Of a stretch of 64,000 nucleotides of DNA, positions 1-8,962 are shown one piece after another. The stretch's first letter is position 1. Every line of letters begins with the position of its first letter. The stretch lies in the NCBI GenBank assembly GCA_015227615.1, contig JAALGZ010000079.1, positions 1-64,000 on the forward strand, given 5' to 3'. The notes beneath the pieces were generated by a model that saw only the letters and a program-made list of their open reading frames with translations, ran no database searches and was not told where the DNA came from. The stretch comes from Labyrinthula sp. Ha. Its lineage: Eukaryota > Sar > Bigyra > Labyrinthulida > Labyrinthulaceae. The position numbers were made by a program, and so were the translations under genes.

Positions 1-267
1 GAGATGAGATATGTATATCAAAAAGCAGAAACAAATGCACAGAAAAAGAAAACAGGAAGATTTTTGAATAATTTATTTACTGGAAAGAAAAAGGAAGAGA
101 AACCTGTGAAGACAATGTTCAAGTATAAGTTTCCATATGAGCGGGTAAGTTATGATAGTATTGATTTTACAAAGAAGGTGTTGTCATGTGCATGGCATCC
201 AAAAGTCAATGGAGTTGCGGTTGCTGGACAGAATAACTTGTACATTTATTCAACTGATCTTTCCTAG
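1..267 (+). CDS. PP2A regulatory subunit B (B55/PR55), C-terminal part
   Basis: This is the C-terminal end of the WD40-repeat B55 subunit of protein phosphatase 2A, which selects substrates for the PP2A core enzyme. The reading frame is open from the first base, so the gene is cut by the window edge and the ATG at 4 is probably internal. What is visible is the family's last segment: a basic linker (GKKKEEKPVKTMFKYKFP), then SYDSIDFTKKVLSCAWHP and a closing blade ending NNLYIYSTDLS. These match the family's 'VDSLDFNKKILHTAWHP...NNLYIF' ending. The family is about 450 residues long, so roughly 80% of the gene lies upstream. It stops at TAG. No intron is needed here. The next gene starts 243 nt downstream on the same strand. 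Confidence 0.88.
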   Translation, partial: EMRYVYQKAETNAQKKKTGRFLNNLFTGKKKEEKPVKTMFKYKFPYERVSYDSIDFTKKVLSCAWHPKVNGVAVAGQNNLYIYSTDLS

Positions 268-510
268 TTGATGAAGTTTATTTGAGTCTGTATTATTTTT
301 TTAAAGGATAGCTATATAGTCTTGTTTTCGAGATTATTACACCTCTCGGTCTCGATTGTACTTGTTCAATATTTTCATGCTTGATCTTAGGTATAACTTC
401 GAGATATATCGAGAATTGCCCAAAATATTGGGTTCCTTGTTCTGAAAAAGTAACCGTTTACAGAGTACAGAAAAAGAAGAAAAACACGAGTTCAAATTTA
501 AAGCTCAAGA

Positions 511-1173
511 ATGGTAAAGGAGTCAAAAGCAGAAAGCGTGCTTTCTGGAATTCCAGTCTGGACACTTTTCAGTCTTGTTTCCATCCTGGTACTTGCAGTT
601 ACTAAGTTTGACGCTCTGTCACTCTTTCAAACCGCTGCACTCCTTCTAAACTCTTTCGTAAGACTTCTTTACCCTTCCAGCTACGTCCCTGCGCAACAAT
701 CAAAACCAGATATTCTCCATTCCCCCATATTTGCTCGAACCTTAGCCACATTTGCTGAGTTCGCACATTTTCTTACGCTTGGAGAAGCAACAGATTGCTA
801 TGAAGCCGCTTTGTACATGGCAATTTTTGGAGAGACACTTTGCTGGATGCATCTTCTTCTTCAATCAGAACTTGTTGGTTTTCTAGAGGATTTCAACTGG
901 GCTGTTTTACATCTTTACACCTGTTACATGTCCTTTCACCAATCACCATATTTTGTACTTGGATTAGCTGGACCTTACTTTCTTTATTTGGGGTTTATCC
1001 ACTTTCCAGATACGCTGAAGAGAGTTTGGCATCGACCTATGAGTTTACCTTTTAAAATAGTGACTGGTCCTATTGATGCACATACGAAGAATTGGGTGAC
1101 TACTAGTATGCTGTATCAACCACTTTGTTACGCTGTTTTTAGATATGTCGCAGATAATAAAGAACAAGAGTAG
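511..1173 (+). CDS. Unrecognised multi-pass membrane protein, 220 aa
   Basis: I do not recognise this protein. It is a complete frame from ATG 511 to TAG. Three or four hydrophobic stretches are visible: residues about 13-45 (WTLFSLVSILVLAV and on), about 75-125 (an amphipathic and hydrophobic stretch with FAEFAHFLTLGE and GETLCWMHLLLQ), about 130-165 (NWAVLHLYTCYMS, YFVLGLAGPYFLYLGFI), and possibly one near residue 205. Acidic and histidine residues inside the membrane stretches (E, H, E, W) are unusual and could be functional. The C-terminus is charged (VADNKEQE). There is no obvious cleavable signal peptide. It lies downstream of PP2A B55 on the same strand and is tail-to-tail with the PqiA-like gene, 141 nt away. 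It appears to be a real gene because of its length, hydrophobic pattern and lack of competing frames; the function is unknown. Confidence 0.65.
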   Translation: MVKESKAESVLSGIPVWTLFSLVSILVLAVTKFDALSLFQTAALLLNSFVRLLYPSSYVPAQQSKPDILHSPIFARTLATFAEFAHFLTLGEATDCYEAALYMAIFGETLCWMHLLLQSELVGFLEDFNWAVLHLYTCYMSFHQSPYFVLGLAGPYFLYLGFIHFPDTLKRVWHRPMSLPFKIVTGPIDAHTKNWVTTSMLYQPLCYAVFRYVADNKEQE

Positions 1174-1314
1174 ATTTCGTGTAAGACGTAAGTTGTTATA
1201 TTTATGTCCAACGTTTTCTTTTGTTGAATTTTTTTTTTGCAAAAAAAACGAGACTCGTACGCATTAAATACGATATATATATTTTTTTTCGAAAAGAATA
1301 AATAGTATTAAAGT

Positions 1315-2714
1315 TTATACTCTGTAAAAGAGTTGAACGAAAAGAAGTTTGGAAATAGTAGCTAATATTAGAAAAGAAAAACCATCTAGTAAAGAAACTG
1401 ATACATCAAGACAAGAGAGTTCAGATGAACTATGCACAAAATTACAAATGACTTCAAACTTGTCTGTAAAAGCGACAGAAGCTAAAAGAGGTATTCCATA
1501 GATAGCAACAATAGAACCTAAAACTAAAACTTCAAGACAAGAGAAACAATTGAGAAAGTGAATTAACTTTTTCAATATATTCTTGTTTACACAAACTGAA
1601 AAACAAGTAATAATAGAAAGTATCATTGGAATAAACAGAGTGAAAAAATAATAAAATATTGTTAAAGAAAGTGAAATCCAGCTACATTCTGTTTCCAAGA
1701 AAGAAACTGAATATATATTCCAACTTTTCAAACTCTTTTCTTTTCCTAAAATTTCACCAATCACTCCATTTAACTGAAAAACAAGAAGATCGTTTTCTAT
1801 AAGTATATACATAGAATACCAAAACAAAGCTTGAAAGAAAACACTCATAACAAAATATCCTTTCTTTATTTCTTGTTCTTCTAAAAATGGGAACTTTTTT
1901 GAATTCTTCGAATCTGTAACTTTTGCTATTGGAGAAGGTAATTTTAAACTATTCCCAGAAAATATTCTATTGCTGGATATATAAGTTGAATAAAATAAAA
2001 AACAAATAATAAATAAAGAACAAAACATAGAATAAGTTATAGCAGGAGTTGATATTAAGTTGACAGATATAGAAAGAGATTCAGAAAGAAGAGACAGATC
2101 TAGTATATCTAAGCGTAAGAGAGAAACTAGAAAAGTATGAAGATAAATATCAAGTAAACAGATTTTATAAATTGATAAAAGAAGAGAAGCTGAAAAAGAT
2201 TTGTAGTATATTAAAGTATTTGAGGGATTTGAAGAAGTAAACAGAGTGGATTCATGAGAGAAAAAGAAAAGTAGGAAAAGAGATGTGAGAATAGGAAGTA
2301 CAGCAGATCCAGCAGCTAAAGAATTTAATAAATAAACTTGATTTACTAATTGCTGCTGTAAAGAAAATGGAATGCGCATGAAGGAATTCTGTTAGGTCGT
2401 AGAGAAAAGAGAGAGAGATGACTGAAAGGTCCATAATCTCCTTGTTATTGTTGAATATTTGAATAGTTATGTTACCTAAATCTGATGATAGGGAATATAA
2501 TCTATAAATTAACATAAATATAAGATTACTTTAGAGAGAGAATGGATGTGGTGAGAATCAGACAGAGGAGTAATCTAGTAGAGTAAATATGGAAAATGAG
2601 GTACTTGTTTTGAGAGGATGGTTTCATTTCAGTTAATTCAGAGACTTTTGGGGTATCTGGGGGAGATAGAAGTGGAATTGAGGAGGAACTAGGGGAATAT
2701 GCGACAGAAGGCAT
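1315..2714 (-). CDS. PqiA-like multi-TM membrane protein, probably three exons
   Basis: Likely a eukaryotic member of the paraquat-inducible protein A (PqiA)-like membrane family; the role in protists is unknown. The long last exon (2388 down to 1315) contains the diagnostic C-terminal pattern: KKLIHFLNCFSCLEVLVLGS, then a TM segment, a cysteine-bearing loop (FEVICNF...SELSCLDVSVSLLDGFS) and a last TM. The middle region VNQVYLLNSLAAGSAVLPIL followed by LLSIYKICLLDIYLHTFLVS matches the first PqiA unit. The N-terminus starts at ATG 2714 with a Ser/Pro-rich head and one TM (YSTRLLLCLILTTSILSL). Joining 2714-2530, 2501-2423 and 2388-1315 removes two GT..AG pieces of 28 and 34 nt and gives one 445-aa frame of normal family shape. 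The first junction is convincing; the second (GTCATC donor) is weaker, and a frameshift is the alternative. The 3' end faces the upstream membrane gene. Confidence 0.68.
2389..2422 (-). other. Putative 34-nt intron of the PqiA-like gene
   Basis: On the minus strand the insert starts GTCATC and ends GACCTAACAG, with a pyrimidine tract and a CTAAC branch-like motif close to the AG. Taking it out moves translation into the frame of the long last exon (DLS then NSFMRIPF). The donor is not the usual GTA, so this is the less secure of the two. Confidence 0.35.
2502..2529 (-). other. Putative 28-nt intron of the PqiA-like gene
   Basis: On the minus strand the exon ends CTAAA, then GTAATC begins the insert and TTTATAG ends it, followed by ATTATATTCC. 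An in-frame TAA lies at the donor (GTAA), so without removal the protein would stop after 61 residues. Removal joins the N-terminal TM exon to a frame that fits the family. The length equals that of the putative intron at 58581-58608. Confidence 0.55.
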
Positions 2715-5700
2715 TGTTTAGTCTTGGTGTTTATTTCTTGTATTATCTTCTTGTTTTGTAATGTTTTTATTTAGCATTCAGATCGATAAGTATTTTGGGC
2801 GAATCTCAATATATGTTCAGCATCGCAAACATGGCGAAGAGTTTACTCGAATAGGATACTAAAAGAATTGGGAATAGGATACTTCTAGCTCTCTTCTTAG
2901 TTGAATATTATTTTGTTTTTTTTTAGTTTCATTTTTCAATTTTTGGTTTCATGAGGACTTTAAACACTTCGCACCGAGGGAATCGATGTTCCTCCAGCGT
3001 CGCTGTTAACGTCAGACATTTGATGAGTGTAGCACGCCTCATATAGTTGGTTAAATGCATTTCTTTTATTACATAATCACCAAATGTAAGGTAATTCTTG
3101 ATTTTTTTTTTGCTAGTGTGTTGTCATTCTTCTCTGAATTAAGTTGTTCCATCATTTTAAATTATGCCTCAAAGTCAACCACCCATGTAATATTGTATCC
3201 TATGTTTCATTACTTGTTTTAGGTTTAAATCTTAGAACAAAATAATGCTGTTATTCTCATTCACTTAGGTCATACGTGCAACTGGTATTATTACCGTTAG
3301 AAAATCTATTTTCTCATCTGATTTGAATCAAGAGTTTTGATTCGTTGGGAAAATTGCTATTACTTAGCTTTAGTTAACTGACCTGCTTAGCAGACTAAGT
3401 ACTCTATACTGTCTAAACTACTAACATTCACGTAAATGCTACAAGTACAAATCACTTGTCGTACATATGAGAGCATTTTACGACGATACAAAACAATGGT
3501 GAAGAGTACAAGACATTAAGATTTCATTCGTTAATGATGAATTTTGAACATATTATTTGTACCTTCTCCTTCACTATATGGACACCTTTAAACACAATTA
3601 AATTTCCCTGGCTTCGGTTTTTCTATTGAGATATCATCAATGGATTGAAGGTTGATGTGACCCGACCAACTGGTCGATGAGGAAGATGAGTTCCAAGTTG
3701 GGGAAGAATTTATTGGTTGTTCAACTCTAAAAAATTGCGTGAGAAAATACAGCAATGCAATACTTTGTAGCTACTGCTGTTAAGAATTTGTACATCAAAA
3801 GAAGTTTTTGACGATATTTAAGGTGTACGATGTCCCAGGTGAAAGACACTACAACACCATATATTGCTAAAGCTCTTCCCTTTGGTATTAAAGGAAAAAG
3901 ACTACTCTTGCTTCTTTCAAGCAAGCAATTATTTCCTCATCAGAGCAGTCACAGCATCTTAATTTTTTTTGAATGGTTATCTTAAGTATTGCACATGAGT
4001 AATTCCGAAGTAATACATTCAGCGCTGTAAATCATACCTTAATAATACAATAAATAGAGCCAATAGAAACTTAGGGGTGGTATTGAATAAGGATGAGACA
4101 CTTATGTTATAAGATAACAATTTAATCCATATGAGCCTAATCTCTTAGCTCTGGATCATTCTAAATAGCGTAAGAGCTTTACGTTATTCAAAATTCTTAC
4201 ACCTTTCAGTTCTGCTTTTCAAATTCCTGCGTTGAAACTACAAGATCTTAGAACAGTGATGTCGGAGAAATTTTACCACTTCAGAAGATAGTCTCTGTAC
4301 CAATCTCATTATAAGAAGATCGCTAGATTGTGATGGGGCTACCTTCAGGGATAAAGCTTAGGGTACTTGGGGTTTAGGTATACCTGCTTTCAGCTTGTAA
4401 AAAAATATCGAAACCGAGTTTTCATACAAAAACAATTTTAAAATGACAATATACAGAAATAGTTGTTTAAGCAAAATGAAATTTAGAATTGAAGCAGTTA
4501 GAAAAAGAGGTATTTTAAGTTTTTCTTATTGTGTTTTATAAATTATTATGTTAAATTGTTCTCAAAGCATCTTCTATGTAACTATTAAACAATTTAGTGA
4601 GGAAATCAAATATATATATCACATAAAAATTGCACCAAAGCCAGCTGAAAAAAGTGCACAGACTGTAGTGCATATAATAACATAAAAGACCATCTCTTTA
4701 GGTAGCAGTGGAAATGGATCACTCATAGGACAGGAATATACTTCATGCTTAGAACGCCAAGAAAACTTATTCACAACTTCAGTTCGATGTTATAGAGACA
4801 ATATTCAGCTCATATTGATCTAGAACTCAAATACTGGGTCTTTTTCAAAACTCTTTTCTTTAGGCTGTGATGCCCTAAGATATGTATTACGTTCAGGGGT
4901 TTCTTAATGATGCGTCGATTCTGCTACAAAATTCACTCACTACTACAGAGCTCTTGCGTTTCCTTTCATTTTTTAGTTAGCTATGTTTTTAAAACCTTAA
5001 ACTCCGTAATATTTTTTCTAACTATATATCCAAGGTATTCAGTGATCTTAAAAGGTTCATGTTTTTGCTCCTCCCCATTCATCCCAAAGATTATCAACTG
5101 CTGTTTTTTGGTGTCCTTTCAAATATTGTTCTCTCCGTTTTCATCAAGTGCTTCAACAACTCCGGATCTTACAGAGGGCTCATAGTTCCACTTCATAGAA
5201 TGTACCTTGAAGCTCTCTGGCACCTGTGCCAGAAGGGAAACTTCTAAGATATCCCTTTAATCTGGAAATAGGCCATGGCATTTTTTTTCCTAAGTAATAG
5301 TGAGTTGGACAGCCTTTCAAAAAATGTGACTGCTTAATCAAAAACAGATTTGGAAAATATTGCATGGGTCATGGGCTATTGGGTTCCAAGTTTCGAGGTT
5401 ATGGTAATGACCCCCTATCCATAACTTACTTATATCGCGGCTGTTCAGCCCCAAACCAAGGGCTACGGTTACCAAGAAGAAAAATTTAAATATAAATAAC
5501 ACCATAAGAATCAAAATAGCCCAACAACTCATATGTGATATATCTTAATTATACCCTGGAACATTCTGAGCCCAGAATAATTGGAAATTTGGCGGTAAAC
5601 CCAAATTTTCTTCAGGTTGGTAGTATGTGGCTCTCTGCTTCCATTGATTTTTCCTAGTTAAACACAAATTCACTTTTGAACACAATATGCTCGCCTGGTC

Positions 5701-6917
5701 ATATGAACTAAGATAAATATTGCTTCCTTAGAAAAAGAACAGTTTGTCTCATGGAAAATAGTATTCTTTATGCTACATAGAACTGAACTTCTAATCAGGA
5801 GTTTTATTGTATATAATAATAATGATTCATTAGTCATGAAGCTTGGTCTCAAGTATAATGTCATTTTGCGCCGTTTGTACTTCAAGAGTGACTTTCCCTG
5901 GTTTAAGAATATTTGCAATATTACCTTTGCTTTCATGGAAGAATTATGTCACTAGATCTATACGTCAGAATAACTACAAATGAATAATTAATTGTTGTAA
6001 TTTAATTCAGTTAAATTATTCCCAAATATAGTAAATAATACATCAAATGTGTTTATTCTACTACTTAAGATGTGATATTTGAGCAAGTTTTTCTCAACAT
6101 TTTACTAATTTCAAAATATAGTACAATAGAAGATGTTAATGAACTCGATATGTAGTATTAATGATGAGCTGCAGTACTAAAAACAATTTCTAGGAAATGC
6201 AATTCTGGATTAGAATTTCTCTTTCAAACCAGAGACATGTCCCAGAAAGAAAAAAAAATTATTGCTTCCAAACAATTTCTAAGTATTGCATCAAGAAATA
6301 TCATAGTTTAATTGAAGATATTCTAGCCACTGTCCAACCTCCAGTGTAATTATTTAAAATCAAATAAACTTTGGTTAACTTTCTTGATTGAGACTATATA
6401 TATCTTATCTTCAATTCTTATCTAAATCAAAGGGATCTTTCCGATTACAGCTCAGCTAATCATTAAGTTACAAGGACTAACTCAGTTGTAATAATGGAAA
6501 CATGAAAAGTGCAAACTAAGAGGGTAGCCATGAACCTGAAGACGATCAGTTTTTAAGTGGATAGGAGAGAAAATAAGCTCTGCATGAAGAAATATCATCT
6601 GTGATCTGTATAACCTGATTAATATGTATATACCCCTTAACTTCTTGAAATAAGATTCCATATAATTGAAATTATGTTACAGGTAATTGGTAATGGTTAG
6701 GTTGACTTATTAACTAGTATTTACTCCAGAAACTATAGTTCACCTGAATATTATAAACTTCAGTTTCTTGTTTAAGAAACATGCTCAAATACAGTATATT
6801 AAAATTTAGAAATTCCACCTTGGTTGAAATGCATTCTGCATTTTAGAACCAAACACAAAGATATTAATAATTAGTAAAATTTTATATTATCTAACCATAT
6901 TTTCAATTACTGCATCT
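2715..6917. other. Gene-poor region, 4.2 kb
   Basis: AT-rich sequence without a frame that I can support. Short open frames of 60-92 codons occur (for example around 3.7-3.9, 4.9-5.2 and 5.7-5.95 kb) but have no family resemblance and are of the number and size expected by chance. The only structured item noted is an 18-bp inverted repeat at 5216-5233. Confidence 0.6.
5216..5233. repeat. 18-bp near-perfect palindrome
   Basis: TCTGGCAC and GTGCCAGA are perfect 8-bp arms around a 2-nt centre (CT). It lies in gene-poor DNA with no gene attached. It could be a binding site for a dimeric protein or chance. Confidence 0.6.
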
Positions 6918-8962
6918 CTACAATTCAACAGGACAAGAAGTAAGTAAGTCATCAGCTCGTTTTCTTTCACTATTTCTCTCAAATTCATTTACATTAAATT
7001 TGACTATCCGAGCACCTCTTTTTGGTCTTCTCATAGTAGATTGAACAATCTTTGCGCTCATTGGAACAGCTCGATCTCCAAATATTTGCGCACTTTTCTC
7101 ATTTGATTTTTGTTTTCTTCTAATTGTTCCAATCACCAAAACACAAAGTCCGAATCCAACAAGAACAAACCAAATCCAAAAGGGTAACTCTTCATCCTCA
7201 TCACCAACTAATCAATTTCCTTCACCTTTGTTTCCACTTCCAAATCCTTCATCAGGGCGATTTCCAGGTCGGGGTGCAAAATGAGGAAAGTTTGTTGGAA
7301 ATACAGTTGGATTAGGTGTGTTCGGACTTTCTGTTGGTAAAAATGATGGAGTTAAAGTTGGCGAAACAGAAGGAGAATCTGTTCGAAGAACTGTTGGAAA
7401 TCTTGTTGGACTTGAAGTTGGTTTTCTAGTTGGAAATGGAGCTGGATCTCGGGTTGGGAAACTTGTTGGGAAAAGGGTTGGACTTCCCGTAGGGCGAGCT
7501 GTTGGAAACAAAGTAGGAGAATCTGTCGGCCGAGAAGTCGGGAAATTAGTTGGGCTTCGGGTTGGATTTGCAGTCGGTTTTTCGGTAGGGGATCTTGAGA
7601 AGAGAACTGGTGCAATTGTAGGATTTCCATCTGGAACAGAAATAGTTGGAACCGGAATAAGATCAGTCTTGAAAATTTAGAGATCCCGTTGAACTGGTTC
7701 CCAAACATCAGAAGAAAGATATCCGTTAAGTGTGTACTCTTGAACAACACCTTGAATTTGAGAAATTATTAAAGATGGCTCTGTACAAGAAATTGAAGTA
7801 AAAGGATCAACTTTATTTCTTGTGTTCGCGTTCATTAAAACTCCATCTGTTCCTTCAGTTACCAAAGAAAATAGATGTTCATCTTGAGCAGAGGTAAATG
7901 TGCAATTTGACTGATTTTAGGAAATAATCCCAAAATCTTGGCTTTTTGCAACAACTGCAAAACGAGTTGAAAATGAATCTATTCGTTGTTGAACAACTGT
8001 TCCACTTCCAAGAATAGACCCACTTAAACATTGATTAGAGGATTCGTTTCTAAATGACGTAATTGTTGCATTTCCTTGATAATCTCTAACTCTAATATTA
8101 TTCCCTTCAAATAGAAAAAAATAGCCTTTTGAATTTTGTCTAACTCGATCTTGAAACTCCAAATACGAGTTTTGAAAAAGAGGAAACTCATCAGAAGAAA
8201 TTCTTTGAGTTTCAAGAGTATCACAATCAAATTGAGCAAAACGAAGAGTGTTGCTTAAAAAACCATACATTGTTTGGTTTTTTAACTTTTCCACGGGTTG
8301 AACAACTTCCCAGTCTTCTCCATCCCGAGAATCAAAACAACCAACAGATATCCTTCCAGTTGAATTAAACGTAATGATTTCATTATTAATCTTTCCAACT
8401 TTATAATTAACTAAATTTCCTTTTGTTAAGTTTAAATTTCCAATCTCAGTATTTCTTTCTCCAACAGATTGAGTTACTTTTTTTGTACAATCACATTTAC
8501 GTCATCTTCAAGAGAAAAAAAAGAACAATTAAATTCAAAACCTTTTGTTGTAAGATAAACAAATTTATTTCCAGATTTATATACAGGAGTAAGTTCAGTT
8601 GAAAATGGATTACTTTTAGTTGGAGATAAATGTTCAGCAGTTGTTTGTGCAAAAAGTTGTACTGTTGAACAAAGAATAGATCCTTGAAGAAGTGGAGTTG
8701 ATGAAAAAAAGGAAGATGATGGAAAAGAAGGAGAAAGAGTTTCTAGTTGTTGTAAACGAGAACAGGTTGGAGAACATAAATCCTTTGGAGCGCAATCAGT
8801 TAGTGAGAAAGTTACTCTACAAGAATTTAATGGTTCTAAACAGTGGAAATGTAGTTCTGAAACAGGTTGTGCATGTTGGATAATATACCAATAAGAATAA
8901 GGAGAAGTTGATAGAGTAGCTTGAAGAAAAGAGAGAAAGTAAAGGATACTTATTTCTTTCAT
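6918..8962 (-). CDS. Secreted type I membrane protein with Pro-Thr repeat stalk; frame interrupted
   Basis: Read on the minus strand from ATG 8962: a signal peptide (MKEISILYFLSFLQATLS), a cysteine- and N-glycosylation-site-rich ectodomain (about 8900-7700), a stalk of PTxxPTxFPT repeats (about 7600-7320), an acidic linker, one TM helix (LPFWIWFVLVGFGLCVLVIG, about 7186-7127) and a basic tail ending at 6918. This architecture suits a surface receptor or adhesin; no domain name can be given. The frame changes once near 8477 and meets TAA at 7917 and 7677 and TGA at 7212, yet translation resumes in the same frame with sensible sequence (glycosylation sites, the PT stalk, then the TM helix). Three interruptions can be removed as GT..AG pieces of 23, 27 and 18 nt, like the tiny introns proposed elsewhere here; the TAA at 7917 has no good short intron. 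It is either an intron-rich live gene or a young pseudogene. Confidence 0.6.
7208..7225 (-). other. Putative 18-nt intron in the PT-stalk gene
   Basis: The minus-strand insert GTGAAGG...ATTGATTAG is 18 nt and contains the in-frame TGA. Removal leaves the frame unchanged and connects the stalk to the acidic linker and TM helix (phase 1, G|GT..TTAG|TT). A plain stop mutation is the alternative. Confidence 0.3.
7320..7600 (-). repeat. PT-rich coding tandem repeat (stalk)
   Basis: On the minus strand this codes for repeated units of the type SPTxFPTxRPT, with about 20 PT pairs. The other strand is consequently an open frame rich in VG, which is only a shadow. Such degenerate Pro-Thr stalks are common in extracellular proteins of several algal and stramenopile groups and are probably O-glycosylated. 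Confidence 0.8.
7668..7694 (-). other. Putative 27-nt intron in the PT-stalk gene
   Basis: The minus-strand insert starts GTTCAACGG and ends TTTTCAAG. It is a multiple of three and contains the in-frame TAA within a CTCTAAAT branch-like context. The donor is not GTA, so support is weak. Confidence 0.25.
8455..8477 (-). other. Putative 23-nt intron in the PT-stalk gene
   Basis: On the minus strand the insert runs from GTAACT to GAGAAAG, directly after a run of seven A. Removal joins VQKK to NTEIGN and links the signal-peptide frame to the ectodomain frame. A one-base length change in the A run would have the same effect and cannot be excluded. Confidence 0.35.

Noticed and set aside
7318-7680. 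Plus-strand open frame rich in Val-Gly repeats
   Set aside because: It is the reverse of the PT-repeat stalk on the minus strand, which has a signal peptide, ectodomain and TM helix in context.
6918-8962. Stop-codon reassignment as the explanation for in-frame TAA and TGA
   Set aside because: More than ten long conserved genes in the window have no internal TAA, TAG or TGA and end in TAA or TAG, so a changed code is not supported.
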